NCBI RefSeq assembly: GCF_012044895.1
Contig: NZ_CP050695.1
Coordinates: 2,324,501-2,388,500 of the forward strand
Direction of reading: 5' to 3'
Length of the DNA: 64,000 bases
Source: Aquisalimonas sp. 2447
GTDB taxonomy: Bacteria > Pseudomonadota > Gammaproteobacteria > Nitrococcales > Aquisalimonadaceae
Every line of letters starts with the position of its first letter. Positions within the stretch are counted from its first letter, which is position 1. The notes beneath the pieces were generated by a model. The model was not told the DNA's origin, made no database searches, and saw nothing but the letters and a program-made list of their open reading frames with translations. Positions 1 through 11,013 of the stretch are shown here, piece by piece. A program made the position numbers and the translations under genes.

Positions 1-705
1 CACGCCGTGGACATGCTCGGGAAACCGGGACTCACGGGTGACTTGCAGCCGCAACCAGGGCGCCGCACGCTCCGCGCGGCGACGCACCTGGGCCAGCAGA
101 TCGTCCGGCGTGAACGGGTGCGCCTCACGCCACTGGGACTCGAACTCGAGGTGCTGATCCAGACACCCGGCAAAAATCCGGTCCGCCGGTGTGGCCGCCA
201 CCTGGAGCCAGTACCGCCGGGCCGGAACCTGGTCATCGACGGCGCCGCCGCCATGGCGCTGCACCAGGGTCTCGATCCCCTGCTCCCGGCGCCGCTCTGT
301 CACCATCGGCATGCCATCGCTGCGCTGCCCCTGGAGCGACGATACGTCCCGGAGAAACCCGGCGAAGCATTCCGGTTCACCGGGTGATCCACCCAGCGGC
401 AGCACCGTCATTTCATTGATGAACGCCCGACCGTGACGATCATAGTTGCGCATCAGGCCACGCATGGCCCGTGCGTCGCGAATCGCCTCGCGCATCAGCC
501 ATCGTGCCGGTTGATCGAACTCTTCGCCCTGGAGGACCCGGCAGTTACTGCCCAGGATGGCGTCTGCCGGCCAGCCACTGAGCCGTTCGAATTGCGGGTT
601 CACGTAGACCACTGGCTGATCTGGCGCGCGCGCGTCGGCAACTGCCAGGGATTCGCCGGCAATAGCGGCCAGGTCATCGACGATTTCCTGAAGACCTTCT
701 CGCAT
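1..705 (-). CDS. LOV-type PAS photoreceptor-like protein, C-terminus cut by window edge
   Basis: An open frame runs on the minus strand from an ATG at 705 to the left edge with no stop; the preceding in-frame stop is TAG at 729-727. Residues about 18-130 read as a PAS domain of the LOV class: VYVNPQFERLSGW (33-45), then GSNCRVLQG (52-60), matching the LOV signature GxNCRFLQ with the flavin-adduct cysteine at Cys55, then RNYDRHGRAFINEMTVLPL, which matches the LOV strands bearing the FMN-contacting Asn residues. The following ~100 residues match no family I recognise, so the output domain is unknown. It lies 117 bp downstream of and co-directional with the HsbR-like gene. No good ribosome site precedes the ATG, but no other start is possible. 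FMN binding and light response are inferred from the motif. Confidence 0.8.
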   Translation of the reverse strand, partial: MREGLQEIVDDLAAIAGESLAVADARAPDQPVVYVNPQFERLSGWPADAILGSNCRVLQGEEFDQPARWLMREAIRDARAMRGLMRNYDRHGRAFINEMTVLPLGGSPGEPECFAGFLRDVSSLQGQRSDGMPMVTERRREQGIETLVQRHGGGAVDDQVPARRYWLQVAATPADRIFAGCLDQHLEFESQWREAHPFTPDDLLAQVRRRAERAAPWLRLQVTRESRFPEHVHGV

Positions 706-822
706 GCATTCAGCGCTGATGGCGTACTACCTCGGATGTTGGGGGCAATCCGTGCCGGGCACTGTCCTGATCTCAGTCGCCATACGTGGGCATGGCGGCT
801 CGCAGGTCCGCATCGGGGACCA

Positions 823-2541
823 TCAACGGCCCGTGGGCAGCCGGTACACCGCTTCGACCTGATTGCCGCGCCCGTAGTACCGGAGCGACTCGCACATGCC
901 CTGGATCAGCGTGAGCCCCCGGCCACGCAGCGCGGAGTGATCCGACTCGCCCCCGGCCAGCAGGCCTTGATAGTCGAATCCACTGCCCGAATCCGTCATG
1001 CGGATCAGGAGAAACGGGCCGGCGTCGTCGGAGCGCCGATCCAGCTGAATCCGCACGCGGCCGACGCGGAGCGCCTGAAGCGCTTGTTGCCGCCCTTCGT
1101 AGTAGGCGGTAAACCCGTCCGGGGAATCCTTCATCCCGGAGTCCAGCCCGAGCACGCCGTGCTCGAGACCGTTTGAGTAGAGTTCGGCCAGCACCGTGAG
1201 CAGCGCCTGCCGCGACTCTTCGTCCATCGCTTCCATGCGGGCCACGCCGTCGCCCACGGGTTGCAGCGGCGACACCTCCCGCAGGGCCCGGGCGTCCAGC
1301 TCCAGGCTGAACGACCAATCCCGGGGCGCCTGACGGCTGACATCGGCGACCCCCGGTGCGGCGAAATCCGCCGGCCGCACCTCCAGCATGGTCATGTCAT
1401 CCCTGGTTCCATCCCGGAAAGCCGCCACGGCGTCGTCCAGCGCCCCGACGCCACCGGCATGGAGCGCCGCCTCGGCACGCGCCACGCCAAACTCCTCGCC
1501 GTCGGCGTCGCGCTCTTCCAGGGCGCCGTCACTGACCGCCCAGACAGCCTCCGGCGCCGACAACACCGTGGTTCCCGCGGAGCCGAAACTCCGTTGTACC
1601 CCCAGCGGCAGGTGGCTGGAAGTCACGCGACCGTGGCAGCCGTCCGCCGCACGGTAGAGGACATCGGGCATGCCGCCGTTCCAGACCTCCACGCTCTGCT
1701 GGCGCGGATCCAGCACCAGCAACGCACCGGCCATGAAGAGATTCGCCGGCAGATACTCGAAGAGCTTGCGGTTGATCCGCGCCAGCACCTCCTCGGGGCC
1801 GGCACCGGCGGCAACCGCGCCGTAGAACAGATCCGCAGCGGGCACGGTGCCGATGCTCGCGGCGATACCGTGCCCGGTGAAGTCTGCCAGCAGAAAGAAA
1901 CACCGCCCGTCCGGACCCTCGGCAGCGAGCAGCATGTCACCACTGAGGATCTCCGCGGGATGATACCGATAGGCGACACCCTGGCGATGAAGAACCTCGG
2001 AGGCGGTCGCCCGCTGCATTACGTCGCGGGCAATCCACTGGTCCATCTCGTTGCGCCGCTGATAGGCGTCCAGTTCGTCCCGCTGCCTGCGCAGGGTCCG
2101 GTACACCTGGCTGATCCGCAGCCAGGAATCCACCCGGGCGTTGAGCTGTACACGGCTCACCGGCTTGGCAATGAAATCATCGCCGCCGCAGGCCACGCAC
2201 CGGGCCAGTTGCTCGTCATCGTTCAGGGCGGTGACGAACAGCACGGGTATGTAACTGTCGCCATCCAGGGCCTTGATGCGCCGAGTGGCCTCGTAACCAT
2301 CCACCCCGGGCATGAGCACGTCCATGAGCACCAGGTCCACACGCCGCTCCGAGACGCGCTGCACCGCCTCCTCGCCGTCTGCGGCCGTGAGGAACTCCAG
2401 GCCCGCGCGGTGGCGTAGCATACCACGAAGCAGTTGCAGATTGACCGGCTCATCGTCCACCAGCAGCACGGTGGCAAGCGTGCCGTTATCGCCTTCCGGC
2501 GTTGCCCCCTCCGTGGCGTCGTTGCTCGTCGCCGAACTCAT
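823..2541 (-). CDS. HsbR-like response regulator with PP2C phosphatase and HATPase domains
   Basis: 572 residues. Domain 1 is an intact receiver: Asp29/Asp30, phospho-acceptor Asp74 in LVLMDVLMPG, Lys126 in AKPVS. Domain 2 (about 190-390) is a SpoIIE-like PP2C phosphatase with the metal-binding runs LSGD (199-202), DFTGHG (220-225), SDGALE (337-342) and DDMT (381-384). Domain 3 (about 410-572) is an anti-sigma-type GHKL ATPase with N-box ELYSNGLEHG, DSGSGFD and GRGLTLI. This REC-PP2C-HATPase order and length match HsbR of Pseudomonas aeruginosa, which both phosphorylates and dephosphorylates HsbA and so controls FlgM/FliA and a diguanylate cyclase. The next gene upstream is an HsbA-like STAS protein 12 bp away, as in Pseudomonas. 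No separate hptB is seen in the window; the hybrid kinase at 4578-6659 could supply phosphate (inference). Confidence 0.88.
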   Translation of the reverse strand: MSSATSNDATEGATPEGDNGTLATVLLVDDEPVNLQLLRGMLRHRAGLEFLTAADGEEAVQRVSERRVDLVLMDVLMPGVDGYEATRRIKALDGDSYIPVLFVTALNDDEQLARCVACGGDDFIAKPVSRVQLNARVDSWLRISQVYRTLRRQRDELDAYQRRNEMDQWIARDVMQRATASEVLHRQGVAYRYHPAEILSGDMLLAAEGPDGRCFFLLADFTGHGIAASIGTVPAADLFYGAVAAGAGPEEVLARINRKLFEYLPANLFMAGALLVLDPRQQSVEVWNGGMPDVLYRAADGCHGRVTSSHLPLGVQRSFGSAGTTVLSAPEAVWAVSDGALEERDADGEEFGVARAEAALHAGGVGALDDAVAAFRDGTRDDMTMLEVRPADFAAPGVADVSRQAPRDWSFSLELDARALREVSPLQPVGDGVARMEAMDEESRQALLTVLAELYSNGLEHGVLGLDSGMKDSPDGFTAYYEGRQQALQALRVGRVRIQLDRRSDDAGPFLLIRMTDSGSGFDYQGLLAGGESDHSALRGRGLTLIQGMCESLRYYGRGNQVEAVYRLPTGR

Positions 2542-2553
2542 GACGCCCCGGGG

Positions 2554-2859
2554 TTAGTTGCGCATGGGGAAGAGCTGGTGGAAATTGGCGATGCGCAGGA
2601 TGCGCTCGAGCTCACCGCTGACGTTGCGCAGTTCCACCTGCGAGCTGTGGGACTCCGCGTGTTCCCGTAACAGGAGCAGCATGCCCAGGGCAGAGCTATC
2701 CATGTACTCGGTGTCCGCCAGATCCACCACGAATCGCCGCACGCCGGTGGCGTTGCGGTAGGCATCGCGGAAATCGCGGTGCAGGCCGAAGTCGAACTGG
2801 CCGCTGATACGGATGATCAGCTCACCGTCCTCGTCGGAATAACTGGTGGTCAATGGCAT
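2554..2859 (-). CDS. HsbA-like STAS anti-sigma factor antagonist
   Basis: 101 residues from an ATG at 2859, preceded by GGGGAGGAG seven bases upstream; a longer frame to 2916 lacks such a site. The whole protein is one STAS domain. The conserved phosphorylation loop reads YMDSSALGM with Ser56, the same number as the switch serine reported for Pseudomonas HsbA. The partner-switch kinase/phosphatase is the following gene (HsbR-like). By homology it would bind FlgM when unphosphorylated and a GGDEF partner when phosphorylated; neither FlgM nor a certain HsbD is in view, so the partners here are inference. Confidence 0.85.
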   Translation of the reverse strand: MPLTTSYSDEDGELIIRISGQFDFGLHRDFRDAYRNATGVRRFVVDLADTEYMDSSALGMLLLLREHAESHSSQVELRNVSGELERILRIANFHQLFPMRN

Positions 2860-2915
2860 GCCGATCTCCTCCCCGGACTGGATCATTGCCGCGGCCCCAT
2901 GGGGGCCGCGGAACA

Positions 2916-4112
2916 CTAGAATAATTCAACGTCGCCGGCGTCCATGTCACTCTGGGACACCGAGCGCAGCGACTGGCGCTCTTCCTGCCGGCGCTGGCGC
3001 TGCACCTCCAGCCCCGCGCGCGCCTCACTCAGCCGCGTCGCCAGATCCCCCCGGGAATCGGCGCCACTGACTTCCTTGACCACCGACCGGATACCCGACA
3101 GGTAGCTGTCCAGGCCGTCCACGCCGCGGGCGGAATTATCCAGTAGTTGCGTGGAAATGTCCTCGAATTGCAGCGCCCGCACGGCGTCCTGCACATGAGT
3201 GTCGATATCGCCGGTGAGCGTCGAGATGCGTGCCAGGCCGGCCTCTACTTCCTGGTCGAGTTTCTCCAGCCCCTGCATCATGGACGTGATCCGGTTCTTG
3301 GCGTTCAGGGAATCGTTCATGTCCTGGGACGCCATCTCGCTCACCGACGCCCGCGCCTGGTCAATGACGGCGCGGGCGCTGCCCACCTGCTGGCCGATCT
3401 GGTCGTTGAAACTGTTGGCCTGCTCCGCCAGGGCGCGCACCTGCTCGGCCACCACCGCAAAGCCCCTGCCGGCCTCCCCGGCGCGTGCCGCCTCGATACT
3501 GGCATTGAGGGCCAGCAGGTCGGTCTGCTTGGCAATGCCGCGGATGTCATCCAGCAGACTGTTGACCGTATTCATCTGCGCGACGATGTCGTCCATGCTG
3601 TGGGCAGCATCGACGCTGTGGCGGCTCATCTCCACCACCATCTCCACGTAATCGGAGAGGATGGACTCCGTTTCCTTGACGAAGGACTGGATACCCAGCT
3701 GATCGTCGCCGGCTTCATCCCGGGAGAATTCCATGACCCGCGATGCCAGATCGGCCTGCTCCCGGGTCTTCTCGTTCACACCGACGAAGCTGCCATTGAG
3801 TTGCTGGACCGCATCGGTGACCAGGGAGCGGATCTGGGCGAGGTCATCGCGGACGTAGCCAAACTCGGCGTTGAGGCTTTCGTCCATGTCACCGAGAAAG
3901 CCGCGCAGCTCCTGCTCCAGCTCACGCTGGCCACCGGTGTCTGCCACGCTCCAGCGCGCAGCGCTGCCCTGACCACGGGCACCCAGCCACCAGCCCGCGG
4001 TGGCCGCGGCAAGCACCGCCGGCACTGCCAGGAAGGTCTGCCACCAGGCCAGCAGAGCCAGAGCCAAGGTCAGCACCACCGCCGCGGTGACGCGCATGCC
4101 CAGGGCAGTCAT
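2916..4112 (-). CDS. Methyl-accepting chemotaxis-type signal transducer without periplasmic sensor
   Basis: 398 residues. Two hydrophobic stretches at the N-terminus (about 8-24 and 28-44) form a hairpin with almost no periplasmic loop and no HAMP domain. A coiled-coil cytoplasmic rod follows, with the canonical MCP hairpin tip at about 185-232 ([36 protein letters not shown]) that binds CheA/CheW. It therefore has no evident ligand domain and may sense cytoplasmic or membrane signals or a partner. The gene overlaps the CheY-like gene by 4 bp (ATGA at 4109-4112), so the two are translationally coupled. The extreme C-terminus [13 protein letters not shown] resembles the SQDEIDALL CheY-binding peptide of FliM; this is discussed as a finding. 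Confidence 0.88.
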   Translation of the reverse strand: MTALGMRVTAAVVLTLALALLAWWQTFLAVPAVLAAATAGWWLGARGQGSAARWSVADTGGQRELEQELRGFLGDMDESLNAEFGYVRDDLAQIRSLVTDAVQQLNGSFVGVNEKTREQADLASRVMEFSRDEAGDDQLGIQSFVKETESILSDYVEMVVEMSRHSVDAAHSMDDIVAQMNTVNSLLDDIRGIAKQTDLLALNASIEAARAGEAGRGFAVVAEQVRALAEQANSFNDQIGQQVGSARAVIDQARASVSEMASQDMNDSLNAKNRITSMMQGLEKLDQEVEAGLARISTLTGDIDTHVQDAVRALQFEDISTQLLDNSARGVDGLDSYLSGIRSVVKEVSGADSRGDLATRLSEARAGLEVQRQRRQEERQSLRSVSQSDMDAGDVELF

Positions 4113-4471
4113 CGCAGCACCTTGCCCACTGTTGCCAGCAACTGGTCGGGCTTGAACGGCTTCACCAGCCAGCCGGTGGCCCCCGACGCCTTCGCCTGCT
4201 GTTTCATGTCCGCACGGGACTCCGTGGTCAGGAACAGAATGGGCGTGAAGCGGTAACCGGGAAGACCACGGAGTTCCTTGATCAGCGTCAGGCCGTCCAT
4301 GTTCGGCATGTTCACATCGGTGATCACCAGATCGAACCGCTCCCCCTGCGCCTTGCGCAGGGCTTCCGTGCCGTCGGCCGCTTCGCTGACTTGATGCCCG
4401 GTCTCCTTCAGAGCGGTCGCCACCATTTGCCGCATGGTGGCCGAATCATCCACCGCCAGTACTTTTCCCAT
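4109..4471 (-). CDS. CheY-like single-domain response regulator
   Basis: 120 residues from the ATG at 4471; the longer frame up to 4588 adds a tail that does not look like receiver sequence and crosses a likely promoter. It is a stand-alone receiver with Asp8/Asp9, phospho-acceptor Asp52 ([13 protein letters not shown]), Thr81/Thr82 (FLTTES) and Lys104 (VKPF). It resembles the CheY paralogues that accompany MCP genes and differs from the flagellar CheY at 18121-18519. It overlaps the MCP gene by 4 bp. Likely phospho-donors are CheA or the adjacent Hpt-bearing hybrid kinase; which one is not shown by sequence. Confidence 0.88.
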   Translation of the reverse strand: MGKVLAVDDSATMRQMVATALKETGHQVSEAADGTEALRKAQGERFDLVITDVNMPNMDGLTLIKELRGLPGYRFTPILFLTTESRADMKQQAKASGATGWLVKPFKPDQLLATVGKVLR

Positions 4472-4500
4472 CTGCTGGACCCCGAATTTATTGTACGATA

Positions 4501-4528
4501 ATTGTACATTTATGTGCGAACGGTACAA
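4501..4528 (-). promoter_or_regulatory. Possible sigma-70 promoter of the CheY-like/MCP operon
   Basis: On the minus strand TTGTAC (4528-4523) and TACAAT (4506-4501) are separated by 16 bp, in a locally AT-rich stretch 30 bp before the CheY-like ATG. It would give a short leader and drive cheY-like, MCP, hsbA-like and hsbR-like genes separately from the hybrid kinase. Confidence 0.4.
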
Positions 4529-4577
4529 CCTGCATTGGATGTATCGGCCGGCCCGGCGATCCCTTGAACCCGACCAA

Positions 4578-6659
<2,082 letters not shown>

Positions 6660-6933
6660 TCGCGCACCCTAAAAGCCACGCCCAGCCACGCATCTCGATT
6701 CCCTGGCGATTGTCGGACGCCGGATGCAACTGCGCCCATGGTAGCGAATGCGCCGAACGAGAAAAGGACCCAGGTCACACACAACGCCAGGAACCCACGG
6801 AAGATCCGCGCGCCACGGCTGACTAAGGGGGAATCGTCGGTCTGGACGGGGGGCACGAACCCGGACAGCGTAGCCGCGTTAGGGCCGCACTGGCGAGTCG
6901 GGTCGTAAAAGGCTTATAAGCTGCGGGAAGAAA
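6660..6933. other. Intergenic stretch with no supported gene
   Basis: About 270 bp between the hybrid kinase start and tRNA-Glu. It contains only a 66-codon minus-strand frame (6656-6856) with one hydrophobic run and no family resemblance, which I do not call. AGGGTG precedes the kinase ATG at 6659. Confidence 0.5.
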
Positions 6934-7009
6934 TGGCGTCCCCAAGGGGATTCGAACCCCTGTTACCGCCGTGAAAGGGCGGTGTCCTAGGCCTCTAGAC
7001 GATGGGGAC
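6934..7009 (-). tRNA. tRNA-Glu (anticodon TTC)
   Basis: A 76-nt cloverleaf including an encoded CCA end (6936-6934). The acceptor stem is GTCCCC/GGGGAC, the anticodon loop is CTTTCAC with TTC at 6975-6973, and the T-arm carries GGTTCGAATCC. The sequence is nearly the same as enterobacterial tRNA-Glu. It is a single gene here, not in an rRNA operon. Confidence 0.97.
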
Positions 7010-7040
7010 GCTGCATCTCGACTTGGTCAAGATGGCGCGC

Positions 7041-7069
7041 ATGATACGAAGCGCTCCCGGAGGTGTCAA
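7041..7069 (-). promoter_or_regulatory. Sigma-70 promoter of tRNA-Glu with GC-rich discriminator
   Basis: TTGACA (7069-7064) and TATCAT (7046-7041) with exact 17-bp spacing on the minus strand, followed by GCGCGCC, a discriminator typical of stable-RNA promoters under stringent control. The tRNA 5' end lies about 25 nt past the expected start point. Confidence 0.75.
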
Positions 7070-7176
7070 CTCCCCTGTTGACCCCGGTTGATCCCCCGGG
7101 AACACCGCTTGGCCCAGACGCCCGGGGCACGCACAATGGCGGGCTATGGCACGGAGTGAGGAGTAAAGAGGAATCC

Positions 7177-8775
7177 ATGGCCGGCGGCGTTGATGATTCA
7201 CAAGTGGGCGGCGCGCTGCGTGCCACGTTCCACTACACCGATGGCGAGCGGGAAACCCGCGCCAACCTGCTTCTGCAGCACCTGCAGTCCGCTGAACAGG
7301 TGGTGGTGCTGCAGGGTGATCCCGGCAGCGGCCGCACGCACCTGCTGCGCAGAATCCTGGCCCGCAGCGACCATGGGTTGCGCATCTATGCCGTGCATTC
7401 GGAAGCGGGTCTCACGCTGACCGATTTGCTGCTGGGGCTGCTGGAGCATCTACAGCTGCCAGCCCCGCCCTCGGAGGCGCCGGACCGCATCCGCGCGCAC
7501 GCCGTCGAGCGGTTAACCGCGCTCGCCAGCGCCGGTGAACATGCCGTGCTGGCACTGGACGACGCCGACCTTCTCGGCGATGACCTTCTCGAAGCACTGC
7601 TTTCACTGCGGGACGACACCCGGGCGGACGGCGTGCCGCCCCTGGGGCTGTTACTCGTGGGTTCGCCACGGGTCGCCCTGCGGCTTACCGAGCTCGCCGG
7701 GCTGGATCACGACCGCACTCCCGTGACCGTGGCTCTGCATGGCCTCGACCGGGCCGCGACCCGTGCGTTTCTGGCGCAGGCCTTCAAGGCGGACGGCGAT
7801 GTCGACGGCCACTTGCTGGGGAGCCTGAATATCGATGTCATCGCGGAATCCAGCGGCGGTCGCCCGGGGGCCATTCTGGAGGCGGCCCGACAGCAGCTCG
7901 CGGGCGAGCGGCCCGCCGCGCCGGCGGCACGCCCGTCGCGGTCCATTCCCTGGCCCGAGGGTCTGCTGCCCAGCGGTTCCCGGCGCAGCATCGGGCTGGT
8001 GTCCGCAGCCACGGTGGTCCTGGTGGGCACGCTGTTGGCTTTGACTTTTATCGCCGACGACCCGTCAGAGGACGATCCGGAAAGGATCGAAAGCACCGAC
8101 ATCACCGCCGCCGAGGAACCTGCCGCAGCGCCGGAATCCGATGACACGGCCGGTCCCGACACGGATGCCCCCGACACCGGCATGCCGGCGGAAGCTGAAC
8201 AACCGGAGATGGTGGACACCCCCGAGACCTATGGTTTCGGAGACGACGACGAGTCGCGTGGTGACGCTTCCGCTGACCAGACCGAGGCTCCCCCGGAAGC
8301 GGACGCGGAGGCTCCGGAGGAACCCGTTCCCGAGACAGACACCGAACCGGACCTGGCAGACACCGAGGACGCTCCGCAGGCACCTGCACCGGGCACGACT
8401 GACGAGGACACCGACGACACCGCCGCGACTGACCCGGACCAGGAAAGCGCGCCGGAGCCGGAGCCGGAATCGGAACTGGAGCGGACCCTGGCTGCAGGTC
8501 GTGACTGGCGCGGCGGGCACGACGAAAACATGTGGACCATCCAGCTGGTGGCAGCCCACGACCCGGAGACAGTCCGGCGCTGGATGGAACGTCACGCCGA
8601 CCTCGCCGAGCTTTACCTGCTTCGAACGCAACGCGACGGCGAGGACTGGTACCTTGTGGTGACCGGCGCCGATGGTGACCGTGACGCGGCGCGGGAACGC
8701 CGGGACGGACTGCCGGAGGAGCTCCGGGAGGGTGGCGCCTGGATACGCCAGCTCCAGGGGATAGACGACTCCTGA
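7177..8775 (+). CDS. DamX-like membrane ATPase with C-terminal SPOR domain
   Basis: 532 residues from the ATG at 7177, preceded by AGAGGA. An N-terminal AAA/ExeA-type ATPase (about 15-245) shows Walker A GDPGSGRT (47-54) and Walker B VLALDDAD (124-131). A single transmembrane helix lies at about 272-292, followed by a ~150-residue periplasmic linker made almost wholly of Asp, Glu, Pro, Thr and Ala. A SPOR domain (about 455-530, starting WTIQLVAAHD) binds denuded peptidoglycan at division septa in known members. The architecture matches the DamX group of cell-division proteins. The acidic linker fits a salt-adapted cell. It is convergent with the diguanylate cyclase gene, 13 bp apart. Confidence 0.8.
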   Translation: MAGGVDDSQVGGALRATFHYTDGERETRANLLLQHLQSAEQVVVLQGDPGSGRTHLLRRILARSDHGLRIYAVHSEAGLTLTDLLLGLLEHLQLPAPPSEAPDRIRAHAVERLTALASAGEHAVLALDDADLLGDDLLEALLSLRDDTRADGVPPLGLLLVGSPRVALRLTELAGLDHDRTPVTVALHGLDRAATRAFLAQAFKADGDVDGHLLGSLNIDVIAESSGGRPGAILEAARQQLAGERPAAPAARPSRSIPWPEGLLPSGSRRSIGLVSAATVVLVGTLLALTFIADDPSEDDPERIESTDITAAEEPAAAPESDDTAGPDTDAPDTGMPAEAEQPEMVDTPETYGFGDDDESRGDASADQTEAPPEADAEAPEEPVPETDTEPDLADTEDAPQAPAPGTTDEDTDDTAATDPDQESAPEPEPESELERTLAAGRDWRGGHDENMWTIQLVAAHDPETVRRWMERHADLAELYLLRTQRDGEDWYLVVTGADGDRDAARERRDGLPEELREGGAWIRQLQGIDDS

Positions 8776-8788
8776 CGCGCCCCCGCAA

Positions 8789-9691
8789 TCACCAGAAAGC
8801 GACCTGGTTGCGCCCCGCGCGCTTGGCCTCGTACAGCGCTTCATCGGCGCGCTCGAGCAGACTGTCAACGGTATCCCCGTCAGTCAGCGCGGTCACGCCG
8901 ATGCTCACGTACACCGGCAACTCCTCGCCGTTGTGACGGAACACGTTGCGATCCACTGCACGGCGCAAGCGCTCCGCCAGCAACCTGGCACCGGCCAGGC
9001 TGGTGTGGCTGAGGGCGATGAGAAACTCGTCACCACCGGTGCGATAGATGAGATCGCTTTCCCGGGCACAGCGCCGCAGAAGCGTTGCCAGATCCCTCAG
9101 CACCTCATCACCGGCCGCATGACCGAAGGCATCGTTGACGGTCTTGAAGTCATCCAGGTCCACTGAAACCATGCAGAACTCCTCGCCATGGCGACGGGCC
9201 AGGCCCAGCTCGCGGCACAGGCTCTGCTCCATGGTGCTGCGATTGAGCACCTGGGTCAGCGGGTCCGTCCGCGCCTCCCGCAGTGCCGCCTCGTACTTGA
9301 GGGCATTGCGTAGCGGAGTAACCACCAGGCCGATACACTGCTCCGCCACGGCAAGATCGCCGGAGCTGAATGGCCGCCGGGCGTGGAGCGTCAAGGTCCC
9401 AAGGGAGTCGCCCTTGACGGTGAGGCGATACTGGGCCTGGTGTTCCGCCAGTTCACCGTGCTCCAGCACCTCACCGCCCTCCGGCGGCTGGTAGGTGACG
9501 CCGGCACAGTCAAAATACTGACTCGCGCTTTCGCCGAACGCCTGGATCAGCGCATCCAGTTCCAGACTCCCCATCCAACGGGACACCAACTGCCAGACCT
9601 GCTCCATGGGAAGCTGCTGCTCCGTGCCCAGGGGCACCACGGGGCCGACCTCACCCGGGTGCTGTTGCAGAGAATCGCTGTGCTGAGCCAT
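8789..9691 (-). CDS. Diguanylate cyclase (GGDEF)
   Basis: 300 residues from the ATG at 9691, preceded by GAGG; a longer frame to 9802 would run over the divergent promoter region. An N-terminal part (about 30-135) looks like a degenerate GAF domain. The C-terminal GGDEF domain (about 140-300) has an intact active site TGGDEF (219-223 for the GGDEF) and an intact inhibitory I-site RESD (210-213) five residues before it, so it should make c-di-GMP and be product-inhibited. No transmembrane segment or receiver. It is divergent from the fliK-like gene and near flagellar genes, so a motility role is plausible but unproven. Confidence 0.88.
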   Translation of the reverse strand: MAQHSDSLQQHPGEVGPVVPLGTEQQLPMEQVWQLVSRWMGSLELDALIQAFGESASQYFDCAGVTYQPPEGGEVLEHGELAEHQAQYRLTVKGDSLGTLTLHARRPFSSGDLAVAEQCIGLVVTPLRNALKYEAALREARTDPLTQVLNRSTMEQSLCRELGLARRHGEEFCMVSVDLDDFKTVNDAFGHAAGDEVLRDLATLLRRCARESDLIYRTGGDEFLIALSHTSLAGARLLAERLRRAVDRNVFRHNGEELPVYVSIGVTALTDGDTVDSLLERADEALYEAKRAGRNQVAFW

Positions 9692-9816
9692 TGCGTTATC
9701 GCCTCGTCGTGTCGTCGCCGTGTCAGCCCCACATGCGAGAGCCATGCCAACCGAGAAAACTGCCCGTACGGATAGGGCACTGGTATCATCGATCCAGTTC
9801 ACCGGAGACGACTGTC

Positions 9817-11013
9817 ATGCTGCCCCCTCCCGTTGCCCCACAGGCCGCGCTGCTCCGCGTGGCGGAGCCTCCGGCCGGCGCGGCCCGCGCGCTGCAGCCC
9901 GGCCAGGTGCTGGACGCCGTGGCGCGCTCCGTGACGCGGGACGGTCAGGTGACGCTGCAGCTCGGCAACCAGGCCCTGCAGGCACGCACCGACCAGCCCC
10001 TGCAGGCGGGCCAACCCTTGCAGGTCCAGGTGGTGCGTCAGGATTCTGACACCCTGATGCTGCGTGTGTTGCCCACCCAGCGCGCCAGCGAATCGTCGGA
10101 AGCCATGCGCGGACTGCTGGCCCGGCAGGCACCGCCCAATGCACTGGCCGCCAATGCCGCGCTGGCGACGCAGGAACCCTCCACGGTCCGGCAGTTGCCG
10201 GACCAGGTCCAACAGGCCCTGCGCCAGTATTTCCAGGCCCTGCCGGAGGCCTCCCAGGTCAGCCGCAGTGACGGGCTGCGCCAGGCCGTCGCCGATAGCG
10301 GCCTGCACCTGGAACGCCGCCTCGCCGCGGTGGCCACCGGCGCCGAGCCGCCCACCACGATCCGGGGTGATCAGAAGGGCCAGCTCACTGCGCTCGTCAA
10401 CCAGGTGTTCAAGGCCCTGGACGCCCGGCCCCGGACCACGGGCAGCGGCGATCAGCCATTGCCGCCCGCCGCCCAGGGGCGCACCGCACCCGCCACGCCA
10501 CCGCCTCCACCACAACTCCCCAGTCTGGCCACGCCCGGAGGCATGGGCGAGGCGCTGACGGAACTGGCCCGACAGGCCGACGGCGCCCTGGCCCGAACGC
10601 AACTGCATCAACTGGCCCTGCTCGCCGGCGACGCCCTGCCCTTCTTCTTCGAACTGCCGGTGCGTGACGGCCGCGGCATGGACCTGCTGCAGTTCCGCAT
10701 GGACCGTGACGGCGAGGGCGACGACCAGGACGGCGAGCGGACCTGGCGGGTGATGGTGAGCTTCAACTTCGAACGTCTGGGGCCCATGCACGCGGTCATC
10801 CATCTCTCCACGGAGGCTGTTGCCACCACCTGGTGGGCGGAACACCCGGCAACCGCTCGTTTCCTGGAGCGGCACATGGAGACGCTGACGGAGCGCCTGC
10901 AGGACGCCGGACTGCGGGTGGCTAACATGACCTGCGCGCAGGGGCGCCCGCCCATGGCCGACAACGCGCCGGGGGAATACGGACGGGAGGGATTCATCAA
11001 TGAGCAGGCCTGA
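9817..11013 (+). CDS. FliK-like hook-length-control family protein (second copy)
   Basis: 398 residues from the ATG at 9817 (GGAG about ten bases upstream). The N-terminal two thirds are rich in Gln, Ala, Pro and Leu, as in FliK rulers. The last ~150 residues form a Flg_hook-like domain: LPFFFELPVRDGRGMDLLQFRM, then VMVSFNFERLGPMHAVIHLS and ERLQDAGLRV. The gene overlaps by 14 bp an FlhB C-terminal-domain gene, the natural partner of FliK in the export switch. The ordinary FliK is encoded at 30094-31128, so this is a divergent paralogue. Comparable pairs are known elsewhere (for example ylqG/ylqH in Bacillus); their exact role is unsettled. Confidence 0.75.
   Translation: MLPPPVAPQAALLRVAEPPAGAARALQPGQVLDAVARSVTRDGQVTLQLGNQALQARTDQPLQAGQPLQVQVVRQDSDTLMLRVLPTQRASESSEAMRGLLARQAPPNALAANAALATQEPSTVRQLPDQVQQALRQYFQALPEASQVSRSDGLRQAVADSGLHLERRLAAVATGAEPPTTIRGDQKGQLTALVNQVFKALDARPRTTGSGDQPLPPAAQGRTAPATPPPPPQLPSLATPGGMGEALTELARQADGALARTQLHQLALLAGDALPFFFELPVRDGRGMDLLQFRMDRDGEGDDQDGERTWRVMVSFNFERLGPMHAVIHLSTEAVATTWWAEHPATARFLERHMETLTERLQDAGLRVANMTCAQGRPPMADNAPGEYGREGFINEQA

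Noticed and set aside
6900-6933. Terminator after tRNA-Glu (GCTTATAAGC then CTTTT)
   Set aside because: The palindrome has no loop and a weak stem; not convincing.
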